Below, in pieces: positions 56,274 through 64,000 of a stretch of DNA of 64,000 bases. The notes under the pieces were generated by a model. It was not told where the DNA came from and ran no database searches. It worked only from the letters and a program-made list of their open reading frames with translations. The stretch comes from Rothia sp. (in: high G+C Gram-positive bacteria) (GTDB taxonomy: Bacteria; Actinomycetota; Actinomycetes; Actinomycetales; Micrococcaceae): assembly GCA_030524105.1 (NCBI GenBank), contig JAUNHE010000005.1, forward strand, positions 124,001 to 188,000. The letters are read 5' to 3'. The first letter of the stretch is position 1. The number at the start of each line of letters is the position of its first letter. The position numbers and the translations under genes are program-made.

Positions 56274-57236
56274 ATGACAGCTGATCCTGCACAGTTTCCA
56301 GCACCGGTTGTGGCCCTCGTGGGGCCAACCGGCGTAGGGAAGTCTGACCTAGCTATTGAGCTGGCCCAGCAGCTAGGCGGCGAGTGTATCAACGCTGATT
56401 CTATGCAGTTCTACCGGGGAATGGATATTGGTACCGCTAAAGTTAGCCCGGCTCAGCGGCAACTCGTTGCCCACCATCTTTTAGACTGCCTGGATTTACG
56501 GGAAGAGGCTTCTGTAGCTGTTTTTCAAGAACAGGCCCGCCAGATTATTGGTCAGGTGCAGCAGCGGGGTAACTATCCCATCCTGGTCGGTGGTTCCGGC
56601 CTTTATGTGCGTGCAGCCTTGGACCTGCTGGAGTTTCCGCCTACAGACGCAGCCTTGAGGGCTGACTTAGAGGCAGAACTGGCGCAAAAAGGCCCTGGCG
56701 CGCTAGCAGCAGACCTGGCCCGGGTCGACCCAATTTCGGCTGCACGAATTAAGGACAATCGCCGCCTGGTACGGGCTCTAGAAGTGTGGCAGCTGACCGG
56801 TAGGCCCTTCTCCTCTTTTATGCCGCGCCGTCAATACCTGCAGCCCAGCCTGCAGGTGGGGTTAAGGATGGACCGGGCCCAGCTGCATGAGCGGCTAGAG
56901 CAGAGGGTCCACACTATGCTGGATCAAGGGCTGATAGAAGAGGTTAAAACCCTGCGGCAGCGGGGCCTGGACTCAGCTAAAACGGCGAGTAGCGCTATAG
57001 GTTACCGGCAGTTTTTACGGTATTTAAGGATGCAGGAGCAAGGGCAGGAGTCTGCCTACCCACGAGAGCAGGCCAGGTTAGAAACAGTAATAGCAACCCG
57101 GCAGTTTGCCCGCAGGCAGCTGACCTGGTTTAGGGCAGACCCCAGGGTGCACTGGCTTGATGCCGGATCAAAGACCAAGCTTGCGCAGATTCGGGAGCTA
57201 CTTGCCAGAATGCAGCAGGGCCAGTTTAATGTTTAG
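56274..57236 (+). CDS. miaA: tRNA dimethylallyltransferase
   Basis: MiaA transfers the dimethylallyl group to A37 of tRNAs, giving the substrate of MiaB. The 320-residue protein has the P-loop GPTGVGKS (17-24), [18 protein letters not shown] and the [14 protein letters not shown] segment. It draws its DMAPP from the dxr/ispG pathway also encoded in the window. It is coupled to miaB. Confidence 0.96.
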   Translation: MTADPAQFPAPVVALVGPTGVGKSDLAIELAQQLGGECINADSMQFYRGMDIGTAKVSPAQRQLVAHHLLDCLDLREEASVAVFQEQARQIIGQVQQRGNYPILVGGSGLYVRAALDLLEFPPTDAALRADLEAELAQKGPGALAADLARVDPISAARIKDNRRLVRALEVWQLTGRPFSSFMPRRQYLQPSLQVGLRMDRAQLHERLEQRVHTMLDQGLIEEVKTLRQRGLDSAKTASSAIGYRQFLRYLRMQEQGQESAYPREQARLETVIATRQFARRQLTWFRADPRVHWLDAGSKTKLAQIRELLARMQQGQFNV

Positions 57237-57303
57237 CTGGTTAACGCGCTAGACGTAAGATAAAACAGATCACAAAGAATTTTGATGCAAGGAGAGAGTA
57301 GAC

Positions 57304-58239
57304 ATGAGCCAGGATCACAAGAGGTGGGGAGATCTGACCGGTGTTTCGCTGAGCAAGGGGCATGGAACCGGTAATGATTTTATTCTGCTGACCGATCCTG
57401 ACCTGGCCCTGAACCTAGAAGCAGCCCATATTGCGGCCCTGTGCGATCGGCACCGCGGTATCGGTGCTGACGGTCTGATTCGTGCGGTTAAAACAAATGC
57501 TATTGATCCGGCATCCCAGGCCCCCGCTGACCAGTGGTTCATGGACTACTACAATGCAGACGGGTCCGTCTCTGAGATGTGCGGTAACGGCGTGAGGGTT
57601 TTTGTGGAATACCTGGTCAAAGAGGGACTGATCTCTCTTGCCGACGGTGAGCAGGTTCAGGTTGCCACCCGGGCAGGCAGCAAAACGGTCGGTAAAACGG
57701 AAGACGGCTATGCGGTGGATATGGGGCCCTGGAGTTTTATCCACGGAGAGCAGGCGCGGGACACCGGTTTTGACGCAACCGTTAGTGCCCGCGGACTTAA
57801 AACTGCCCGTTCGGCCCTGTCTATTTCTATGGGGAATCCGCACACGGTGGTCATGCTGGGATCAAAGGCTAAAGTTGAGGGGCTAGGGTTAGAGCAGGCC
57901 CCTAAGGTTTCGCCCACTCCACCCGAAGGAAGCAATATCGAGTTTGTGGTCCCAGAAGAATCTGAAGAAACAGCTGCTGAAACGGGGCAGGCAAACGTCG
58001 GTGTTATCCGAATGCGGGTCTATGAGCGTGGCGTAGGGGAGACTCTCTCCTGCGGTACCGGTGCCTGTGCAGCCGCAGCGGCAACCAGGTTTTGGGGCGG
58101 TGAAGAAGCTCCCGATGAGTGGCTGGTGCATCTTCCCGGTGGTACCTTGGCAGTTACTTTTGTCTTAGGACCAGACGAGGTGGAGCACGTCGTGCTGGCA
58201 GGTCCGGCAGAAATTGTTGCCAAGATGCTGCCACTCTAA
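57304..58239 (+). CDS. dapF: diaminopimelate epimerase
   Basis: DapF converts LL- to meso-diaminopimelate, for lysine and peptidoglycan. The 311-residue protein has the catalytic pair Cys93 (EMCGNGVRVF) and Cys250 (SCGTGACAAA). The N-terminus has SKGHGTGNDF. An acidic, low-complexity insert (about 215-232) separates conserved blocks. AAGGAGAG precedes the ATG. It has the classic place after miaA. Confidence 0.95.
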   Translation: MSQDHKRWGDLTGVSLSKGHGTGNDFILLTDPDLALNLEAAHIAALCDRHRGIGADGLIRAVKTNAIDPASQAPADQWFMDYYNADGSVSEMCGNGVRVFVEYLVKEGLISLADGEQVQVATRAGSKTVGKTEDGYAVDMGPWSFIHGEQARDTGFDATVSARGLKTARSALSISMGNPHTVVMLGSKAKVEGLGLEQAPKVSPTPPEGSNIEFVVPEESEETAAETGQANVGVIRMRVYERGVGETLSCGTGACAAAAATRFWGGEEAPDEWLVHLPGGTLAVTFVLGPDEVEHVVLAGPAEIVAKMLPL

Positions 58240-58248
58240 GAGTTAGCT

Positions 58249-58869
58249 CTAGTGCAAAGAGGCACAGCGCAGAAGGCGGAAACCCTTGGAACTACCGTAG
58301 CGGCTTACCGCAAATCTGCCCGGGTAGTCCTTTTCTAGCCGGTCTGCTAGCCAGGCTTGCAGGGAATCGGCCCCAAGATTTTTTTGCACAACCAGGTAGG
58401 CCTGCCCGCCGGGAGCCAGCCGAGGTAGCCAGGTGAGCAAAATCTTGTGTAGGGCCTGCTTACCCACCCGAATTGGGGGGTTGGACCAAATGGTATCAAA
58501 GCGAAGCTGGGGATCAACCTGATCGGGCTGAAAAACCTCTACTCTGTCCAGGCCTAGGCGCGCAGCGTTCAGCCTGGTTAGCTCAGCTGAACGCTGGTTA
58601 ACTTCTACTGCAATAACCCTGGCCTGGGGGAGCTTGAGGGCTAGAGCTAGGGTGAGTGGCCCCCAGCCGCTGCCTATATCAAGAACAAGCTTTCCTACCG
58701 GTGCTGGCACCTTGTCCAGCAGGACGGCACTGCCTTTGTCAAGGCCGGCCGGGCTAAAAATGCCTGCTGCAGTGGACACCTCAACCCTATGGCCGGCTAG
58801 GTCCAGGCTGAGGGTACGAGCTTTAAAATCGCTGTCCGGGCTAGAAGAAAAATAATGCTGCGCTGACAT
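58249..58869 (-). CDS. class I methyltransferase, RsmC-like
   Basis: This 206-residue SAM-dependent methyltransferase of the small-subunit rRNA G-methyltransferase (RsmC/MTS) family has the SAM loop VLDIGSGWGPL and the N6/N2-type motif IWSNPPIRVG. The target is likely 16S rRNA guanine N2, by family. It is convergent with dapF (9-bp gap) and on the opposite strand to its neighbours, as in many actinobacteria. Confidence 0.88.
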   Translation of the reverse strand: MSAQHYFSSSPDSDFKARTLSLDLAGHRVEVSTAAGIFSPAGLDKGSAVLLDKVPAPVGKLVLDIGSGWGPLTLALALKLPQARVIAVEVNQRSAELTRLNAARLGLDRVEVFQPDQVDPQLRFDTIWSNPPIRVGKQALHKILLTWLPRLAPGGQAYLVVQKNLGADSLQAWLADRLEKDYPGRFAVSRYGSSKGFRLLRCASLH

Positions 58870-59005
58870 AGAACCTACTTTACGTGCTCAAGAGCTAAAA
58901 GCAAGGCCAGCCAAAACAGGCTCATCTTCCTCGCTGACAGAAAACACATCAGCAGGATGCTGCCAGCACCGGTAGACTGGGTAAAAAGCCCCGTGGGAAG
59001 GAACT

Positions 59006-60622
59006 ATGGTTAAGAAGCAGTTAGATGGCGGTCAAGAGCAGTCTAAACCTAGCGATCAACTCCTCAGAGAGACCGTAGACCGGGTCTTGGGGCGGGCAGA
59101 AGCCCAGCCCGGCCAGTACAGCCTTCTTGGGATGCCTGCCAGAGAACTTGCAGAGCAAGAGCAGGAGCACACCAGTTTTGATGGAGCTCAGGAGGATCTT
59201 GCCGACCGGCGGGCCTTGCGGCGTGTAGCTGGCTTATCCAGCGAACTCGAAGACGTTACCGAGGTTGAATACCGCCAGCTCAGGCTAGAGAAAGTGGTGC
59301 TGGCTGGCTTATGGACCGAGGGAACGGTGGCCGATGCAGAGAATTCACTGCGAGAGCTAGCGGCACTGGCTCAAACAGCCGGTTCGGAGGTCCTCGACGG
59401 TATCGTCCAGCGTCGTTCTAAGCCGGATCCAGGTACTTTTCTTGGCTCAGGTAAGGCACTAGAGCTGAAGGATATTGTTAATATGACCGGTGCAGATACG
59501 GTCATCGTTGACAGCGAACTGGCTCCTTCCCAGCGCCGCGCCTTAGAAGACATTGTTAAGGTCAAGGTTATTGACAGAACAGCACTAATTCTTGATATTT
59601 TTGCTCAGCACGCCAAATCCCGGGAGGGTAAAGCTCAGGTCGAGTTAGCCCAACTGGAGTATATGCTGCCTAGGTTGCGCGGCTGGGGTGCCTCGCTATC
59701 CCGGCAGGCAGGTGGACGTGCAGCCTCCGGTGAGGGTATCGGTTCCCGCGGCCCCGGTGAGACCAAGATTGAAATGGACCGGCGCCGGCTCCGGGCTCGG
59801 ATGGCAAAACTCCGGCGGGAAATTGAGGCCATGGAGCCTGCCCGTAAGACCCAGCGTCTACAACGCCAGCGTCATAGAATACCGGCGGTAGCTATTGCCG
59901 GTTATACCAATGCCGGTAAATCCTCCCTGCTCAATAGGCTAACGGACGCTGGGGTCCTGGTAGAGAACGCCCTTTTTGCCACCTTGGATCCAACGGTCCG
60001 TAAGGCACAGACACCCGATGGCATCGGGTACACGCTCTCGGATACCGTTGGCTTTGTGCGCTCCTTACCAACTCAACTGGTGGAAGCCTTTAGATCAACG
60101 CTGGAAGAGGTTGCCCAGGCGGATGTGATTGTACACGTGGTGGATGGTTCCCATCCGGACCCCCAGGGGCAGATCAAGACGGTTCGCCAAGTTTTTGCTG
60201 AGGTCGATGCTCTGAATATCCCGGAGATACTGGTTCTTAACAAGGTAGATGTGGCAGATCCTTTTGTGCTAGAAGGAATCCGTCAGCAGGAGAAGAACGT
60301 CATCCTTGTCTCAACCCGCACCGGTACAGGAATCCAGGAGCTTAAAACCCTCATTAGCCAGCTGATACCTAGGCCTTCCCTCATGCTTGATCTTTTGATT
60401 CCGTATGATCAGGGACAGCTACTTTCTCGCCTCCACGAATGGGATGCCGAGATTCTTGAAACGGCCTATAGCCCAGAGGGCACCTATGTGCGGGCTCTGG
60501 TGCGAGAAGAACTAGCTGCTGAGTTAGCTCCCTATAGTTTAGACGAGCATGCTTTACAGCTGGCAAAGGCAAAAATTGCTCAAGTGCAGCCGGAAAAAGC
60601 GGCAGAAACATCTAGCAGATGA
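59006..60622 (+). CDS. hflX: ribosome-associated GTPase HflX
   Basis: HflX is a GTPase that splits stalled ribosomes under stress. The 538-residue protein has the HflX N-terminal domain with the conserved GxGK (FLGSGKALEL), the GSRGPGETKIEMDRRR linker, G1 GYTNAGKSS (from 299), G3 DTVGFVR and G4 NKVD. About 90 N-terminal residues are not conserved. Its stop overlaps the dinG start by 4 bp (ATGA). Confidence 0.95.
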   Translation: MVKKQLDGGQEQSKPSDQLLRETVDRVLGRAEAQPGQYSLLGMPARELAEQEQEHTSFDGAQEDLADRRALRRVAGLSSELEDVTEVEYRQLRLEKVVLAGLWTEGTVADAENSLRELAALAQTAGSEVLDGIVQRRSKPDPGTFLGSGKALELKDIVNMTGADTVIVDSELAPSQRRALEDIVKVKVIDRTALILDIFAQHAKSREGKAQVELAQLEYMLPRLRGWGASLSRQAGGRAASGEGIGSRGPGETKIEMDRRRLRARMAKLRREIEAMEPARKTQRLQRQRHRIPAVAIAGYTNAGKSSLLNRLTDAGVLVENALFATLDPTVRKAQTPDGIGYTLSDTVGFVRSLPTQLVEAFRSTLEEVAQADVIVHVVDGSHPDPQGQIKTVRQVFAEVDALNIPEILVLNKVDVADPFVLEGIRQQEKNVILVSTRTGTGIQELKTLISQLIPRPSLMLDLLIPYDQGQLLSRLHEWDAEILETAYSPEGTYVRALVREELAAELAPYSLDEHALQLAKAKIAQVQPEKAAETSSR

Positions 60623-62676
60623 GCAGCAGGGATACTGGCCGGCCGGATGTAGCTGCCTCTGTCCCCGCTGGCCAAGAGATTGAAAGGCTGCCCGGTGCCC
60701 AGGAGGCTCTTGATCTGCTGGATCATGCCATTGCAGTAGGAGGCGGCCAGCTGCGTCAAGGTCAGCGTGTCATGGCAGCCCATGTTGCTCGAGCCTTGAC
60801 GGTGGGTGAGCACTTACTGGTGCAAGCAGGAACCGGCACCGGCAAATCCCTTGCCTACCTGGTGCCTGCCCTGAAGAAGGCACAAAAAAGCGATAAACCT
60901 ATTATTGTGGCCACTGCTACCTTGGCTTTGCAGACACAGATCGTCAAAAGGGATATACCGCAGCTGCTAGAGGCGCTCGGGCCCCGCGCAGAGTCTGAGG
61001 TGGAGGTTGCCACCCTGAAAGGCAGGAACAACTATGTGTGCCTGCATAAGCTTGAGGGCGGCTACCCAGCCGATGAGCAGGAGACTCTGTTTGCTGTGGA
61101 ACCTTCCGGGCTGACCGGCAAACTGGGTCAGGAGGTCATGCGTTTACGTGCCTGGGCAGAAGAGACCGATAGTGGAGACAGGGATGAGCTCTTGCCCGGT
61201 GTTTCAGATAGGGCCTGGAGGCAGGTATCGGTCTCAGCTACCGAGTGTTTAGGAAGATCCTGCCCCTTGGTTGAATCCTGTTTTAGCGAGTTGGCCAGGC
61301 AAAAGGCCAGCCAGGCAGATCTGGTGGTTACTAATCACACTTTACTGGCTATTCATGCTTTTGAGGGGCGAGCAGTCCTACCCGAGCACGAAGTGGTCAT
61401 TATTGATGAAGCCCATGAGTTAGCCGATCGGGTGACCGCAGCCGTTACGGGTTCCCTGTCGCCAGCCATGCTGGCTTCAGCCGTCCTTGTCCTGGCAAAA
61501 AATACGCAGGTAGAGTCAGCCCCACTGGAACAGGCATCCCATGCCCTAGAGGCAGCCTTGACAGGTCTTGAGGCCCAGCTACTGCCGCAGGGCCTAGGGG
61601 GCCAGCTTGCTACCGCCCTTGCTGCTGTCCGGGATGCCAGTCGTGCAGCCTTGTCAGATATGAAATCGGAGAGTCAGGATCCTGACGCTGCTAGGCAGCA
61701 GGCCCGGGCTAAGGTAACGGAAATCTTGGAATTAAGCGAGCGTCTTTTAGCAGCAGATCAAGACCATGACGTTATCTGGCTTTCGAAGCCCAGCTCCTGG
61801 GAAGAAGGAAAAGGTTACCGGCAAGCAGACGAAACCGAAGCCGCCACTCTTGAGCTAGCCCCCTTAAGCGTCGGTGGCAGACTGCGGCAAGGCCTTTTTG
61901 AAGGTCGTACTGTTATTTTAACCTCTGCCACGCTGACAATCGGCCACTCCTTTAGAGGTAGCGCTGAGGTCTTGGGCCTGAGCGAAAACCGGGCCCCCTC
62001 CTGGCGCGGTATTGACGTTGGCTCACCCTTTAATTACCCCCGTCAAGGGGTCCTGTATGTGGCCGGGGACCTACCTAAACCCGGTCAGTCTATTTCTGAG
62101 CAGCAATTAGAGCGTATGGCCCAGCTAGTTAAGGCCTCTGCTGGCGGGGCCCTGGGACTTTTTTCTTCTCGCGGGGCGGCGCAGACAGCAGCCGCCTACC
62201 TACGAAAGCATACGGATTGTAAGGTTCTTTTGCAGGGGGAATCCAGCATTGGGGCTTTGGTGAAGGAATTTACGGAAGATAAAAATAGCTGTCTGCTAGG
62301 AAGTATGACTCTTTGGCAAGGGGTGGACGTTCCGGGTCAGTCCTGTCGCTTAGTTGTGGTGGATCGGATTCCTTTTCCGCGGCCTAACGATCCCCTGATT
62401 GCTGCCAGGACTCGGGCTGTTTCTAGAGCTGGAGGAAACGGATTCATGGCTGTTTCTGCATACCATGCGGCGATTCGTTTGGCGCAGGGCGCGGGCCGTC
62501 TTATTCGTAGGGTTGAGGATCGTGGTGTTGTTGCCCTCCTGGATTCGCGCCTGGCCTCCCAGCCTTATGGGGCTTACATTGTCTCTGCCTTGCCTCCTTT
62601 TTGGAGGACTCAGGATCAGCAGACTGTGCTGGCGGCGCTGAGCCGTTTGGCTGATGAAGAGAAGACAGAAAGCTAG
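60619..62676 (+). CDS. dinG: DinG-family ATP-dependent helicase
   Basis: This XPD/DinG-type 5'-3' DNA helicase has 685 residues. It has Walker A GTGTGKSLAYL (from 71), DEAH in IIDEAHELADRV and the motif VI region with GRLIRRVEDRG. Four cysteines (VCLHK; ECLGRSCPLVESC) form the likely Fe-S cluster between motifs I and II. It is coupled to hflX and convergent with lexA, 24 bp away. SOS control is common for dinG, but no LexA box is seen directly before it. Confidence 0.93.
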   Translation: MSSRDTGRPDVAASVPAGQEIERLPGAQEALDLLDHAIAVGGGQLRQGQRVMAAHVARALTVGEHLLVQAGTGTGKSLAYLVPALKKAQKSDKPIIVATATLALQTQIVKRDIPQLLEALGPRAESEVEVATLKGRNNYVCLHKLEGGYPADEQETLFAVEPSGLTGKLGQEVMRLRAWAEETDSGDRDELLPGVSDRAWRQVSVSATECLGRSCPLVESCFSELARQKASQADLVVTNHTLLAIHAFEGRAVLPEHEVVIIDEAHELADRVTAAVTGSLSPAMLASAVLVLAKNTQVESAPLEQASHALEAALTGLEAQLLPQGLGGQLATALAAVRDASRAALSDMKSESQDPDAARQQARAKVTEILELSERLLAADQDHDVIWLSKPSSWEEGKGYRQADETEAATLELAPLSVGGRLRQGLFEGRTVILTSATLTIGHSFRGSAEVLGLSENRAPSWRGIDVGSPFNYPRQGVLYVAGDLPKPGQSISEQQLERMAQLVKASAGGALGLFSSRGAAQTAAAYLRKHTDCKVLLQGESSIGALVKEFTEDKNSCLLGSMTLWQGVDVPGQSCRLVVVDRIPFPRPNDPLIAARTRAVSRAGGNGFMAVSAYHAAIRLAQGAGRLIRRVEDRGVVALLDSRLASQPYGAYIVSALPPFWRTQDQQTVLAALSRLADEEKTES

Positions 62677-62700
62677 CCGGCCTGATCGGGTAAAAATTGG

Positions 62701-63420
62701 CTAGAGGCTGCGTAGCACAGAAACAACTTTACCCATAATGCTGGCCTTGTCTCCCAGGATAGGTTCATACTGAGTGTTCTGGGGCAGCAGCCAGGTGTGA
62801 CCGTCCCGTTGGCGGAAAGTTTTAACAGTGGCCTCGTCATCCAGCAGAGCTGCCACAATATCGCCATTGTGGGCAGTGCTTTGGCTGCGGACAACTACCC
62901 AGTCGCCATCGCAGATAGCGGCATCCACCATTGAATCTCCCTTGACGCGCAGCATGAAGAGCTGGCCTGAACCAACAATTTGGCGGGGCAGGGTCATGAC
63001 GTCTTCAACGGATTGCTCTGCCGTGATGGGCCCTCCGGCAGCGATTTGTCCCACGAGGGGGACAACTGCAAAGTCATCGGAGGACTGCTCAAACTGTGGT
63101 AATTCAATGATTTGTGTGATGGGAGAGCTAGCGGGAGAAGGATCCTTACTGACGGGATCTTCAGTAAGGATTTCAATGGCCCGGGGGCGTTTGGGGTCCC
63201 GCCGAATGTAGCCCATTTCTTCTAATCTGGTCAACTGATGCGTTACAGAGGAGAGGGAGGCTAAGCCAACGATATCCCCAATTTCTCGCATGGACGGTGG
63301 ATAGCCGCGAGTTTCAATGGCTTCTGTAATGGCCGTTAAAATTTTTTCTTGCCGCACGGTCAGGGGGCGTCTATTACTTTTACTGGCATCGGCCCGGCTA
63401 AAGATTTGCTTATCGCTCAC
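62701..63420 (-). CDS. lexA: SOS repressor LexA
   Basis: LexA represses the SOS genes and cleaves itself when RecA is activated. The 239-residue protein has the winged helix ([19 protein letters not shown]), the cleavage site Ala128-Gly129 (GQIAAGGPI), nucleophile Ser163 (VKGDSMVDA) and Lys200 (EATVKTF). The start is GTG 63420, with GAGGG 7 nt upstream; starts at 63426 (ATG) and 63465 (GTG) have poorer spacing or no site. SOS-box-like sites lie in the 253-bp divergent region. Confidence 0.95.
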   Translation of the reverse strand: MSDKQIFSRADASKSNRRPLTVRQEKILTAITEAIETRGYPPSMREIGDIVGLASLSSVTHQLTRLEEMGYIRRDPKRPRAIEILTEDPVSKDPSPASSPITQIIELPQFEQSSDDFAVVPLVGQIAAGGPITAEQSVEDVMTLPRQIVGSGQLFMLRVKGDSMVDAAICDGDWVVVRSQSTAHNGDIVAALLDDEATVKTFRQRDGHTWLLPQNTQYEPILGDKASIMGKVVSVLRSL

Positions 63421-63532
63421 GGTCATTCCCTCTACGACACTGCTGCTAGCGAGACTTCTGGCCACGGTGCTGTCTAGAGCGAGGCAAGCAGAAGCTCTTT
63501 AGAGTCAAGACTAGGCTACTTCAGGAAAAAAT

Positions 63533-63613
63533 CCAAACATTTGTTCTAATTTAAGTCGACTGTGTTCGAATTTTCTGGTAGAACATAAATACGAGACTAG
63601 AATATAAGTTCGA
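63533..63613. promoter_or_regulatory. two SOS-box-like operators between lexA and the LysM gene
   Basis: Compared with the actinobacterial consensus TCGAAC-N4-GTTCGA, the site 63598-63613 (TAGAAT-ATAA-GTTCGA) matches 10 of 12 positions and 63533-63548 (CCAAAC-ATTT-GTTCTA) matches 9 of 12. They sit in the shared divergent promoter region, one nearer each gene. Consensus is from memory. Confidence 0.6.
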
Positions 63614-63673
63614 TTTACTGACTCGAAGATCAAGCTGACTAGCCCCGGGATGGGCTACAGAAGGGAGTGTCTC

Positions 63674-64000
63674 ATGGAAGCAGGTTGGCAGTTAACCCGC
63701 CGTGGCCGATTTGTATTTTTTGGGCTAGCACCACTGACGGTAGTCTTTACCTTGTTTTTGCTGGTAGGCAGCCTGCTAGGCCCCGGTGTGGCTCAGGCAA
63801 ACTCTGCCCAGGAGGGGGAGGCTGCCAGTACAATTGTTGTAGCAAAGTCGGGTCAAACACTGTGGGACATAGCCTATGCTAGCGCTCCGGAGCAGGATAC
63901 TCGAGACGTAGTCTACGAGCTCATGCGTATCAATGACTTAGAAACAAGCAGAATAGTTGGAGGACAGCAGCTAGAAGTGCCCGTATATGCCCCAAAATAG
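63674..64000 (+). CDS. small LysM membrane protein, probable SOS division inhibitor
   Basis: The 108-residue protein has one N-terminal hydrophobic segment (about 15-38, ending ...AQA) and one LysM domain (SGQTLWDIA through QQLEVPVY). It is divergent from lexA with SOS-box-like sites between, the context of YneA in Bacillus and of Rv2719c/DivS-type proteins in actinobacteria, which suppress cell division during DNA damage. The start is ATG 63674, with AAGGGAG 6 nt upstream. The stop codon is the last three bases of the window, so the gene is complete. The function is from context. Confidence 0.8.
   Translation: MEAGWQLTRRGRFVFFGLAPLTVVFTLFLLVGSLLGPGVAQANSAQEGEAASTIVVAKSGQTLWDIAYASAPEQDTRDVVYELMRINDLETSRIVGGQQLEVPVYAPK

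Noticed and set aside
1-64000. CRISPR arrays, rRNA genes, prophage or integron
   Set aside because: No regularly spaced repeats, no rRNA-like sequence, no phage structural or integrase genes were seen on either strand.

Overview
The window comes from an actinobacterium of moderate GC, most likely a facultatively anaerobic, fermentative member of the Actinomycetaceae or a close relative. I infer this from gene order, not from a database search. The order truB-ribF, rpsO-pnp-M16 peptidase, dapB-dapA-rnj-ftsK, pgsA-cinA-clgR-DUF3046-recA-recX-miaB-miaA-dapF-hflX-dinG and lexA/LysM is the classic actinobacterial core. DUF3046, ClgR and the DUF4081-type acetyltransferase are actinobacterial families. 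Pyruvate formate-lyase and LuxS point to an anaerobic, host-associated lifestyle.

Layout. 0-3.4 kb: end of an ABC exporter, an esterase-like hydrolase and dxr. 3.5-6.9 kb, minus strand: a pyruvate formate-lyase operon in which the enzyme is split, with the body of PflB and its glycyl-radical domain encoded by two genes followed by the activase. 7.2-11.1 kb: site-2 protease, ispG and an acetyltransferase. 11.5-13 kb: a secreted LGFP-like protein. 13.1-24.8 kb: proS, then the translation cluster rimP-nusA-ylxR-infB-rbfA-truB, two membrane proteins and ribF. 24.7-28.4 kb: aldo/keto reductase, the luxS-mtnN pair for the activated methyl cycle and AI-2, and an amino-acid permease. 28.6-34.7 kb: rpsO, pnp, an M16 peptidase and a membrane acyltransferase.

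34.9-43.2 kb is a visibly AT-rich accessory island between the M16 peptidase/acyltransferase and dapB. Its core (37.5-41.5 kb) is a complete circular-bacteriocin locus. The precursor carries a 70-residue core that by hand alignment is about 70% identical to enterocin AS-48. Five further genes follow in the AS-48 order B, C (DUF95/SpoIIM), C1, D (ATPase) and D1 (54-aa immunity-like peptide, which is short and easily missed). The AS-48 EFGH transporter is absent; an unrelated ABC-2 ATPase/permease pair lies downstream. On the left, an MFS transporter, a 61-aa two-helix membrane protein, a broken reading frame and about 950 bp of non-coding DNA complete the island.

43.3-64 kb returns to core genes: lysine/cell-wall precursors (dapB, dapA, dapF), RNA decay (RNase J), chromosome segregation (FtsK), phospholipid synthesis (PgsA), DNA repair and the SOS response (recA, recX, dinG, lexA) and tRNA modification (miaB, miaA). 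At the right edge lexA is divergent from a small LysM membrane protein, with two LexA-box-like sites between them. This is the arrangement of SOS-induced division inhibitors.

No rRNA, tRNA, CRISPR array or intact insertion sequence was recognised. Several start codons were moved from the longest frame on ribosome-binding-site and family evidence (pflB, glycyl-radical gene, ispG, nusA, infB, rimP, luxS, mtnN, lexA, pgsA, LysM gene).
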